Shown here piece after piece: positions 1 through 5,715 of a DNA stretch of 15,195 bases. Under the pieces are notes generated by a model. That model searched no databases. It was not told where the DNA came from and worked only from the letters and a program-made list of their open reading frames with translations. The position numbers and the translations under genes are program-made. The DNA comes from an uncultured Clostridium sp. (GTDB lineage Bacteria > Bacillota > Clostridia > Lachnospirales > Lachnospiraceae): positions 1-15,195 of the forward strand of contig UQJF01000075.1 in assembly GCA_900541315.1 (NCBI GenBank). The letters run 5' to 3'. Position 1 is the stretch's first letter. Every line of letters starts with the position of its first letter.

Positions 1-20
1 GAGATGTGTATAAGAGACAG
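1..20. other. Tn5 mosaic-end / Nextera adapter remnant
   Basis: Positions 2-20 are identical to the 19-bp Tn5 mosaic end used in Nextera libraries. The extra G at position 1 fits the tail of the read-2 adapter, where G precedes the mosaic end; C precedes it in the read-1 adapter. This is untrimmed library adapter, not genomic DNA, and it marks position 1 as a contig end. Sequence quality and joins in the next few hundred bases deserve suspicion. Confidence 0.95.
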
Positions 21-243
21 GGGCTGCTTCTTCTACTTTAATACCTCTATAATAATTGGTATGTCCTTTCTGGGTTCCACAGCCCATGACCTGTGTTATA
101 GTCATACCGGTTACTCCAAGCTCTGTCAGGGCTTCTTTTAAAGCTACAAAACGGCTCTGGTTAAAGATCATGACCACTTTAGTAAGCTTGGCACCGGCTG
201 TATTTGTGGAAGCAGCAGCTGCAGAACCAGAGGATAAATACGC
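21..243 (-). pseudogene. Partial PII (GlnB/GlnK-like) domain, cut by contig end
   Basis: In the frame one base off from the amt reading, the minus strand is open from a TAG at 244-246 to the contig end. It encodes an Ala/Ser/Thr-rich linker (SSGSAAAASTNTAGAK) followed by a PII core: LTKVVMIFNQSRF, ALKEALTELGVTGMTITQV, then MGCGTQKGHTNYYRG. GxGxQKGHTxxYRG is the PII nucleotide-binding and T-loop region. PII proteins sense ATP/ADP and 2-oxoglutarate and gate Amt channels. The low-complexity linker and the absence of a normal PII start with its own ribosome binding site suggest that this is the C-terminal domain of an Amt-PII fusion rather than a free glnB. The rest of the domain, including the end of the T-loop, lies off the contig. 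The link to amt is broken by a frameshift and apparent deletion. Confidence 0.75.
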
Positions 244-856
244 CTAAAGCGCCAAGAGTTAAGTTATGTCCAAGGATTGCTTTTGGCTTTCCGTTTTTAT
301 CGTATTTTCCGATCCTCGGTCCCAGGATCTTTGCACCAATAAAAGCTGCAACACCACCACACATATGAACAGCGGTAGAACCTGCAAAATCATGGAAGCC
401 TAACTGGGCCAGCCAGCCACCTCCCCAGATCCAGTGACCGGAGATAGGATAAACAACTGCACTGATCACTGCACTGTAAATACAGTAAGAAATGAATTTT
501 GTACGCTCTGCCATAGCACCGGAAACAATGGTTGCTGCTGTGGCACAGAATACAGTCTGGAAGATCAGATATGCAGGAAGGGGAACGCCTGCAGGAAGGA
601 TGGCACTGTAGTCACCTCTTACAAAAGGATCGAAGCCACCGATCAGGGCACCGCTGCCTGCAAACATGATACCAAAACCGGTGATCCAGTAAAGTGGGGT
701 TCCAATGGCAAAGTCCATAAGGTTCTTCATAATGATGTTGCCTGCATTTTTCGCCCTTGTAAATCCAGTCTCAACCATGGCAAAACCAGCCTGCATGAAA
801 AATACCAGAGCTGCGCCTACAAGGACCCATATTGTGTTAACTGCTGAAAATTCCAT
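179..856 (-). CDS. amt: Ammonium transporter Amt, N-terminal half only (broken)
   Basis: The encoded protein is the N-terminal half of an Amt/MEP/Rh ammonium channel in the cytoplasmic membrane. Visible Amt hallmarks are FFMQAGFAMVETGFTRAKN (TM1), the phenylalanine-gate region FQTVFCATAATIVSGAMAER near residues 99-118, GHWIWGGGWLAQLGFHDFAGS, the first pore histidine H164 in TAVHMCGG, and GHNLTLGALGVFILWF. Homology stops at F211. Family members continue GWFGFN at that point, but here 14 unrelated residues lead to a stop. TM6-TM11 and the second pore histidine are missing; Amt proteins are usually near 400 residues. One frame over, a linker plus PII domain follows at once, so the parent was probably an Amt-PII fusion that lost its middle with a frameshift, or the contig end is misjoined. 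The start at 856 lies 7 nt after AGAAGG. Leader features lie at 879-1100. Confidence 0.85.
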   Translation of the reverse strand: MEFSAVNTIWVLVGAALVFFMQAGFAMVETGFTRAKNAGNIIMKNLMDFAIGTPLYWITGFGIMFAGSGALIGGFDPFVRGDYSAILPAGVPLPAYLIFQTVFCATAATIVSGAMAERTKFISYCIYSAVISAVVYPISGHWIWGGGWLAQLGFHDFAGSTAVHMCGGVAAFIGAKILGPRIGKYDKNGKPKAILGHNLTLGALGVFILWFCSCCFHKYSRCQAY

Positions 857-878
857 AATATTGCCTTCTCATACATAC

Positions 879-914
879 ATGTTCTTCCGGAATCTTTCTG
901 TGTCTGATCTTGTG
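879..914 (-). repeat. Shared leader element, amt copy
   Basis: On the minus strand this 36-bp segment ends in the core CGGAAGAACAT, 22 nt before the amt start. It matches the segment upstream of darA (15142-15177) at 31 of 36 positions. The core recurs before ftsY and rnc. Here the downstream ribosome binding site is the weaker AGAAGG. Function unknown. Confidence 0.6.
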
Positions 915-939
915 GGACTCCGATAGAACATATTAATGC

Positions 940-988
940 AAAAAGGCGCATTGCCCGCCGGTACCTGGCTTTGGCAATGCACCTCTTT
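940..988 (-). terminator. Intrinsic terminator 2 in the amt leader
   Basis: On the minus strand the arms AGGTGCATTGCC (973-984) and GGCAATGCGCCT (944-955) pair over 12 bp with one G.U. A run of five T (940-944) follows, and the preceding AAAG can pair into the T run. It lies between the only promoter found upstream of amt and the amt start, so it acts as an attenuator. Its 5' arm is shared with the hairpin at 978-993, so only one of the two can form. Confidence 0.8.
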
Positions 989-1014
989 GTGCAAAACTGT
1001 TCTTACGTAAAAAC
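978..1014 (-). promoter_or_regulatory. Candidate ANTAR-type two-hairpin antitermination site
   Basis: Two 16-nt hairpins stand 5 nt apart on the minus-strand RNA. The first (999-1014) has GTTTT pairing AGAAC around the six-base loop TACGTA. The second (978-993) has TGCAC pairing GTGCA around AAAGAG. ANTAR regulators such as EutV and NasR are known to bind paired short hairpins with six-base loops that carry A at position 1 and G at position 4, and to prevent an overlapping terminator. The second loop fits exactly; the first has G4 but U1. The second hairpin overlaps the 5' arm of the terminator at 940-988, and the gene controlled is a nitrogen transporter, as for many ANTAR targets. The regulator is not in this window. 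Confidence 0.55.
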
Positions 1015-1028
1015 TAATTTTAATGCGC

Positions 1029-1060
1029 AAAAAGCACCGGGGATTAAGCACCGGCGCTTT
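1029..1060 (-). terminator. Intrinsic terminator 1, just after the amt-leader promoter
   Basis: On the minus strand AAAGCGCCGG (1051-1060) pairs with CCGGTGCTTT (1031-1040) over 10 bp with one G.U and a 10-nt loop. Five T follow (1029-1033). The hairpin begins about 5 nt after the start site expected from the promoter at 1072-1100. It could also stop read-through from the gene ending at 1167. CCGGTGCTT occurs twice in the stem-loop, five bases apart. Confidence 0.75.
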
Positions 1061-1071
1061 CTATGTGGCTC

Positions 1072-1100
1072 ATTATATGGGCAAAAAAATAGAATGTCAA
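1072..1100 (-). promoter_or_regulatory. Perfect-consensus housekeeping promoter of the amt leader
   Basis: The minus strand carries TTGACA (1095-1100), 17 bp, then TATAAT (1072-1077), an exact match to the vegetative sigma consensus. The spacer has a T-rich run, and AT-rich DNA upstream (1101-1145) could act as an UP element. Control therefore most likely acts after initiation, at the two terminators downstream. Confidence 0.85.
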
Positions 1101-1166
1101 CAGAAAATTGAAATTTTGTTAATAAAGCAGAAATTTTCAAAAAACTTTTCCTGGACTTTGGCATTT

Positions 1167-1460
1167 TTACAGACGGCTGACCTTTTTCCATCGTGGAAGC
1201 TCTGACTCATACCGTTCATTGATCCAGTCTACTCCCTTTGCAATGCCATCTGCATCAAAAGAACATTCTAAAAATTCTTTTTCTTCCTCTGGTGTGCAGT
1301 CAAAACTATAAGGCTCCGGCCATACGCTGACCCGGAGAATGGGGGCGTCCGCTCCTTCTTTTTCAAATTTTTCCATGCGAAAACGCATGCCTTTGCAACT
1401 GCCTGTGTATTTTTCTTTTTTTAAGAAATTCACAGGCATAAAATCCTTTAACTGAAGCAT
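1167..1460 (-). CDS. Hypothetical protein, 97 aa
   Basis: I do not recognise a named family. The product is a small soluble protein with no signal peptide or membrane segment. It begins MLQLKDFMPVNFLKKEKYTG and has an aromatic VSVWPEPYSFD segment in the middle, an acidic stretch (TPEEEKEFLE) and a C-terminal GVDWINERYESELPRWKK region. The layout resembles short conserved Clostridia proteins of unknown function, from memory only. AGGAG sits 8 nt before the ATG. It follows the lipoprotein gene by 33 bp with no terminator between them, so it is probably the last gene of the clc-lipoprotein transcript. The terminator at 1029-1060 is the first good stop site after it. Confidence 0.7.
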   Translation of the reverse strand: MLQLKDFMPVNFLKKEKYTGSCKGMRFRMEKFEKEGADAPILRVSVWPEPYSFDCTPEEEKEFLECSFDADGIAKGVDWINERYESELPRWKKVSRL

Positions 1461-1493
1461 AAAATAATCTCCTACAGGTGTGATTTAGCCCCA

Positions 1494-2045
1494 TTATTCG
1501 TGATAACTTAATTCCATTAAATTGGTCACGATATTTGTGCAGTCCTCATCGGAAATATCAGATGCAGTATACAAAGTATAACCTGTGCTGCCCCAGGACC
1601 AGAATGCCAGTCTTCCGCCGCTTTCTGTGGTTTTTACCTGGGCTTCACCTGCTGCATCCCCGGATTTCCAGCTTACAACCAGAATATCATCTTTGAAGCG
1701 CTCAAAAATACCGGCAAAATCTTCAGCAGTGTTGGAAGCACGGTAACAATAAGAAACTCCATTTTCACTAAAAGAAATCTCAGCCACCTCGCCGTTTATA
1801 ATAAAAAACTGCTTATTTTCCCCGTCTGCCGGAGCGACCATATGGACACCCATAGCTTCAAAATCCTGCTCATTCCCCACCTCTTCTATTGGATTCGGGA
1901 TAGATGCTGTTTCGGCTTCTGTTGGGGCGACTGTGGTTTCCTGGGCTGAGGTCTCTTTCACTTTGGAAGAAGAACAACCGGAAAGCTGGGTAAGAACAAG
2001 ACCTGCTGTAAGGCTTACAAAAATTATATAATTTCGTTTTTTCAC
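1494..2045 (-). CDS. Small secreted lipoprotein, unknown function
   Basis: The predicted 183-residue product has a lipoprotein signal peptide: KKRN, a hydrophobic stretch to about residue 20, then the lipobox LSGC with the lipidated cysteine at C24. A Thr/Glu/Ala-rich linker (about residues 28-50) leads to a roughly 130-residue globular part with GVHMVAP, FFIINGEVAEISF, YCYRASNTAEDFAG and WSWGSTGYTLYT. I cannot name this domain with confidence. I chose the GTG at 2043-2045 because AGGAG lies 9 nt before it; the in-frame ATG three codons upstream abuts the Shine-Dalgarno sequence. Longer readings that run into clc would place residues ahead of a normal signal peptide. It lies 46 bp after clc in the same direction and is probably co-transcribed. 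It should sit on the outer face of the membrane. Confidence 0.75.
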   Translation of the reverse strand: MKKRNYIIFVSLTAGLVLTQLSGCSSSKVKETSAQETTVAPTEAETASIPNPIEEVGNEQDFEAMGVHMVAPADGENKQFFIINGEVAEISFSENGVSYCYRASNTAEDFAGIFERFKDDILVVSWKSGDAAGEAQVKTTESGGRLAFWSWGSTGYTLYTASDISDEDCTNIVTNLMELSYHE

Positions 2046-2091
2046 GTTTATCATCTCCTGTTTTCTATTCAACCGGACTGCTAAGGATCGA

Positions 2092-3354
2092 TTATTTATT
2101 AGACCTGCGGTTGACAAATTCTGTTTTTGTTTTGGAATATACGAATTTCTGGCTGGCATATAGTCCATAATAGCCGGATAAAGCAAAAGAAACAGCAATG
2201 GCAATAGAAAAATATTCCATTCCTTCATACCCAAACAGTTCCAGTGCGATCACTAAAGAAGTGATCGGGCAGTTGGTCACACCTGCAAACATAGCAGTCA
2301 TAGCGCAGGCTGCACATAGAGAGGGGGCAAAACCGGTGATCTCACCAAAAGCACAGCCGAGAGTAGCACCTACACACAAAGTAGGCACGATCTCACCGCC
2401 CTTAAAGCCGGCACCAAGGGCAATGGCAGTAAAAAGCATTTTTAAGATAAAAGCCTCATATCTGATCTCACCTTCCATGCTGCGCTCAATGAGAGGCATA
2501 CTGCTGCCACAGTAATCTCTGGTACCTATAAGCAATGTCAGAAGGATAAAAATGGCACTGGCTGCAAGAATACGCACATAGGGATTGGGAAGGAGTTTTT
2601 TGTATGTATGCTCTGCACCGTGAAGCATTAGACAAAATACAATACTTACCACAGCACAGACGGCACTTAATAAAATGATCCAGCCTACACTTGAAATATG
2701 TACAGGCGGAATAGACAATACAGTAAAATGTTCCCCTGGAAGGCCCATACACCTGGCAATCCCCACTCCTATAAAAGAAGAAAAGATACAGGGAACTAAG
2801 GCAGCATAATACAGAACGCCAATACTGATCACTTCCAGTGAAAAAATGGCAGCTGCCACCGGTGTTCCGAATAATGCAGAAAATACAGCGCTCATGCCAC
2901 ACATAATTGCGATCTTTTTATCCTTTTCATCCAAATGTATTACATTTCCAATCAGGCTTCCAAGGCTTCCACCAAGCTGAAGGGCTGCCCCCTCACGGCC
3001 GGAAGAACCGCCTGCAATGTGGGTCAGTATGGTAGAAATAAAGATCAATGGTCCTGTGGCCGGTGTAACATGCTCATTGGAAGAAATAGACTCAATGACC
3101 ATATTAGTGCCCCGGTTGCCCTCTTCGTGAAAGGTATGGTAGAGCCAGACGATGAGGATACCGGAAACAGGGAGAAGATAAAGCATCCATGGATGGGCCA
3201 GACGATAGTTTGTAGCAAAACTGACTCCCATGGAAAACAGGCTTCCGATCAGTCCTCCTATACCTCCGATCAAAAGTGCAATCAGACTCCATTTTGCAAA
3301 ATAGCGCAGATTAGCGGCTAAAGAAGCCTTTGTTTCATCAGCAGAATGATTCAT
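2092..3354 (-). CDS. CLC-family anion transporter, CLC-F-like
   Basis: A 420-residue membrane protein of the CLC chloride channel/antiporter superfamily. The gating glutamate is in GGSSGREGAALQLGG (E121), and a second signature is LGAGFKGGEIVP (316-324), followed by CVGATLG. The classical GSGIP motif is absent; the equivalent region reads NRGTNMVIESI. THxxGGSxGREG and GFKGGE resemble bacterial CLC-F fluoride/proton antiporters. Against the Enterococcus CLC-F numbering as I recall it, E118, E318 and Y396 align at a constant +3 with E121, E321 and Y399, but the threonine near 320 is valine here. The substrate (fluoride or chloride) is therefore open. I chose the ATG at 3352-3354 because AGGGGG lies 10 nt before it; the longer reading from 3441 adds a polar tail without a good ribosome binding site. 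A structured leader precedes the gene. Confidence 0.88.
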   Translation of the reverse strand: MNHSADETKASLAANLRYFAKWSLIALLIGGIGGLIGSLFSMGVSFATNYRLAHPWMLYLLPVSGILIVWLYHTFHEEGNRGTNMVIESISSNEHVTPATGPLIFISTILTHIAGGSSGREGAALQLGGSLGSLIGNVIHLDEKDKKIAIMCGMSAVFSALFGTPVAAAIFSLEVISIGVLYYAALVPCIFSSFIGVGIARCMGLPGEHFTVLSIPPVHISSVGWIILLSAVCAVVSIVFCLMLHGAEHTYKKLLPNPYVRILAASAIFILLTLLIGTRDYCGSSMPLIERSMEGEIRYEAFILKMLFTAIALGAGFKGGEIVPTLCVGATLGCAFGEITGFAPSLCAACAMTAMFAGVTNCPITSLVIALELFGYEGMEYFSIAIAVSFALSGYYGLYASQKFVYSKTKTEFVNRRSNK

Positions 3355-3388
3355 TTGTACAGATCCCCCTAATACTTCCTTTGTAAAC

Positions 3389-3433
3389 GGACATAAGCGC
3401 ATCTGACTTCTATTTCGTCCATCAGACACGCTT
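3389..3433 (-). ncRNA. Structured leader RNA of the CLC gene (candidate)
   Basis: On the minus strand AAGCGTGTCTGA (3422-3433) pairs with TCAGATGCGCTT (3395-3406) over 12 bp around a 15-nt loop. The two non-Watson-Crick pairs are G.U in this RNA but would be A.C in the opposite strand, which favours a minus-strand RNA function. GGAC in the loop (3417-3420) can pair with GTCC just after the stem (3389-3392), giving a possible pseudoknot. It ends 34 nt before the CLC start. It does not match the fluoride riboswitch consensus as I know it. Confidence 0.4.
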
Positions 3434-3441
3434 TTGCTCAC

Positions 3442-3467
3442 AAAATTGCTTACATCTCGTTGTAAGC
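3442..3467 (-). terminator. Weak terminator overlapping the ilvA stop codon
   Basis: On the minus strand GCTTACA (3461-3467) pairs perfectly with TGTAAGC (3448-3454) around a six-base loop. AATTTT follows. The ilvA stop codon TAA lies inside the 3' arm. The T run is only four long and offset by two A, so termination is probably partial. Confidence 0.4.
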
Positions 3468-4682
3468 GCCTTTAAATTTTACAAGTTTTGGACGATATCC
3501 CGCATCTGTAAGAGCGGTAACGATCTGGTTCTTGTGGTCGGTACCAAATGCTTCCATGGTGATACGAAGCTCTACAGCAGCGTTTCTGTTGATGCTGATA
3601 AACTGGTTATGCTCCAGCTTGATGATATTGCCATGTTCTTTTGCAAGAAGTTCTGCTACCTTTGCCAGTTCGCCTGGTTTATCAGGAAGGAGAACAGATA
3701 CAGTGAAGATCCTGTCTCTCTGGATCAGGCCATGCTGAACGATAGAAGACATAGTGATCACGTCCATATTTCCACCGCTTAGTATAGAAACTATTTTCTT
3801 TTTTTCCACATTTAAGTGCTTTAAGGCAGCTACAGTAAGAAGTCCTGAATTTTCTACGATCATCTTATGATTTTCTACCATATCCAGGAAAGCAACGATC
3901 AATTCGCTGTCTTCAATGGTAATGATGTCATCTACATTCTGCTGGATGTATGGGAAGAGTTTCTCACCAGGACGTTTTACTGCAGTACCATCTGCAATGG
4001 TATTTACCTGGGGAAGGGTCAATACATGTCCCTCTTTTAAAGATTCCTGCATGCAATTAGCACCTGCAGGTTCTACACCAATGACCTTGATCTTTGGATT
4101 TAACAGTTTTGCCAGAGTGGAAACGCCGGTACAGAGACCGCCGCCGCCGATGGGGACTAAAATATAATCTACTGTAGGAAGCTCTTTGATGATCTCCATG
4201 GCAATGGATCCCTGGCCTGTTGCAACTGCCAGGTCATCAAATGGATGTACAAAAGTATAACCATGCTCATCTGCCAGCTTATAAGCATATGCACATGCCT
4301 CATCAAATACATCACCTGCAAGAACAACCTCTGCCCCGTAGCCCTTGGTGCGGTTTACCTTGATCAGGGGAGTTGTTGTAGGCATGACTACGGTTGCCTT
4401 AACGCCAGCCAGTTTTGCTGCATATGCAACACCCTGTGCATGGTTTCCAGCAGAAGCGGTGATCAACCCTTTTGCCTTCTCTTCTTCTGTCAGCGTGCTG
4501 ATCTTGTAGTAAGCACCTCTTACTTTATAAGCACCGGTATACTGCATGTTTTCCGGCTTGAAATATACTTTATTTCCGGTTTGTGCAGAAAAATATTCGC
4601 TATAGACCAGTTTGGTTTCCAGGGTGACCTCTTTAACGATTTCAGAGGCCTCTTCAAATTTTTCTAATGTGAGTTCTTCCAT
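3450..4682 (-). CDS. ilvA: Threonine ammonia-lyase with C-terminal ACT domain
   Basis: A PLP enzyme that deaminates threonine (and serine) to 2-oxobutyrate and ammonia in the cytoplasm, feeding isoleucine synthesis or threonine fermentation. The fold-II PLP domain spans about residues 1-320. The Schiff-base lysine is K53 in YTGAYKVRGA, SAGNHAQG is at 77-84, the phosphate-binding GGGGL at 179-183, and SGGN at 302-305. An ACT domain (about 325-401) begins DRIFTVSVLLPDKPGELAKV. At 410 residues with one ACT domain it is the medium-length type, shorter than E. coli IlvA and longer than TdcB, which lacks ACT. The gene could equally be named tdcB-like. The start at 4682 has AGGAG upstream, and its own promoter overlaps the end of ftsY, so it looks separately transcribed. 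No other isoleucine genes are nearby. Confidence 0.93.
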   Translation of the reverse strand: MEELTLEKFEEASEIVKEVTLETKLVYSEYFSAQTGNKVYFKPENMQYTGAYKVRGAYYKISTLTEEEKAKGLITASAGNHAQGVAYAAKLAGVKATVVMPTTTPLIKVNRTKGYGAEVVLAGDVFDEACAYAYKLADEHGYTFVHPFDDLAVATGQGSIAMEIIKELPTVDYILVPIGGGGLCTGVSTLAKLLNPKIKVIGVEPAGANCMQESLKEGHVLTLPQVNTIADGTAVKRPGEKLFPYIQQNVDDIITIEDSELIVAFLDMVENHKMIVENSGLLTVAALKHLNVEKKKIVSILSGGNMDVITMSSIVQHGLIQRDRIFTVSVLLPDKPGELAKVAELLAKEHGNIIKLEHNQFISINRNAAVELRITMEAFGTDHKNQIVTALTDAGYRPKLVKFKGAYNEM

Positions 4683-4716
4683 GCTAGTATTCTCCTAAAA
4701 TTGATTATCATGTATA

Positions 4717-4745
4717 ACTATAACACTTTATCCTGTTAAATTCAA
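4717..4745 (-). promoter_or_regulatory. Promoter of ilvA
   Basis: The minus strand has TTGAAT (4740-4745), a 17-bp spacer, then TATAGT (4717-4722). The -35 box overlaps the ftsY stop codon. The expected transcript starts about 30 nt before the ilvA ATG. This is a good but not perfect match (4/6 and 5/6). Confidence 0.6.
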
Positions 4746-5674
4746 GATTGTACATGAAACAGTGCGTTGACGAAATCATTTGCATCGAATTTCTGCAGAT
4801 CATCGATCTTCTCGCCAATACCGATATATTTAACAGGGATTCCCAGTTCAGACTGGATGGCAACGGCAATACCTCCTTTTGCAGTACCGTCAAGCTTGGT
4901 AAGGATGATACCTGTGATATCAGCGACCTCCATAAACTGTTTTGCCTGTGCCAGTGCATTCTGTCCGGTGGTTCCGTCTAAAACAACTAAAGTCTCCCGA
5001 TAAGCATCTGGATATTCCTTATCGATAATGCGGTTGATCTTCTTCAACTCTTCCATCAGATTTTTCTTGTTATGAAGACGGCCTGCTGTATCGCAGATCA
5101 GCACATCCGCTTTTCTGGATTTTGCAGCAGCTACAGCATCGTAGATAACAGCTGCCGGGTCAGAGCCTTCCTGCTGGGCGATAATATCAACACCGGCTCT
5201 GGTGGACCATTCTGTCAGCTGTTCAATAGCGGCAGCACGGAAAGTGTCTGCTGCAGCTAAAATAACTTTTTTGCCCTGGTCTTTTAACTGTCCGGCCAGT
5301 TTTCCTACAGAAGTAGTCTTTCCAACACCATTGACACCGATCACCAGGACAACTGATTTTCTGTTTTCAAATTCATAGGCATTTTCACCCAGATCCATCT
5401 GGGATTTAATACTGTTGATCAGGATCTCTTTGCACTGCTCAGGATCCTTGATATGCTGCTCTTTTACTTTATTTCGCAGATCTTCTACAATGGCCATGGT
5501 AGTCTGGATCCCCAGATCTCCCATGATCAGTGTCTCCTCGATCTCCTCATAAAAATCATCATCAATAGCGGAAAATCCGCTGAAAATAGAATCAATCCCG
5601 GACACAATATTGTTTCGGGTCTTTGTAAGTCCTTCTACCAGTCGGCCAAAAAATCCTTTCTTACCTTCTGCCAT
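4742..5674 (-). CDS. ftsY: Signal recognition particle receptor FtsY
   Basis: A 310-residue SRP-type GTPase that docks the Ffh-SRP-ribosome complex at the membrane for co-translational insertion. The short N-terminal amphipathic stretch [16 protein letters not shown] is typical of Gram-positive FtsY, which lacks the long acidic A domain of E. coli. The N domain follows to about residue 100. The G domain has GVNGVGKT (113-120), [11 protein letters not shown] (143-153), DTAGR (195-199) and TKLDG (259-263), and closes with [12 protein letters not shown] (285-296). The motifs are intact. It lies 41 bp after smc in the usual rnc-smc-ftsY order. That gap contains the shared leader core, exactly 10 nt before AGGAGG, although the gene is internal to an apparent operon. 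ylxM and ffh, which often follow ftsY, are not next. Confidence 0.97.
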   Translation of the reverse strand: MAEGKKGFFGRLVEGLTKTRNNIVSGIDSIFSGFSAIDDDFYEEIEETLIMGDLGIQTTMAIVEDLRNKVKEQHIKDPEQCKEILINSIKSQMDLGENAYEFENRKSVVLVIGVNGVGKTTSVGKLAGQLKDQGKKVILAAADTFRAAAIEQLTEWSTRAGVDIIAQQEGSDPAAVIYDAVAAAKSRKADVLICDTAGRLHNKKNLMEELKKINRIIDKEYPDAYRETLVVLDGTTGQNALAQAKQFMEVADITGIILTKLDGTAKGGIAVAIQSELGIPVKYIGIGEKIDDLQKFDANDFVNALFHVQS

Positions 5675-5699
5675 AAGTCAACTCCTCCTTCATATTGAT

Positions 5700-5710
5700 A
5701 TGTTCTCCCG
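5700..5710 (-). repeat. Shared leader element, ftsY copy
   Basis: The minus strand reads CGGGAGAACAT, then 10 nt, AGGAGG, 9 nt and the ftsY ATG. It lies between smc and ftsY, where no promoter is evident. See the copies at 879, 9995 and 15142. Confidence 0.55.
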
Positions 5711-5715
5711 TTTTT

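Noticed and set aside
434..847. 137-aa plus-strand reading frame
   Set aside because: It lies antisense to amt codons, is cysteine-rich without any family pattern and has no ribosome binding site. It is a shadow.
2046..2234. Longer start for the lipoprotein running into clc
   Set aside because: It would put about 60 residues before a normal lipoprotein signal peptide. The GTG with AGGAG at proper spacing explains the gene.
3355..3441. Longer N-terminus for the CLC protein
   Set aside because: The added residues come from the structured leader and have no good ribosome binding site. AGGGGG precedes the inner ATG.
3355..3449. Fluoride (crcB) riboswitch upstream of the CLC gene
   Set aside because: TGATGG and a possible pseudoknot are present, but the hairpin-AAAC-hairpin-TGATG order of the known motif is not. 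Reported only as an unassigned structured leader.
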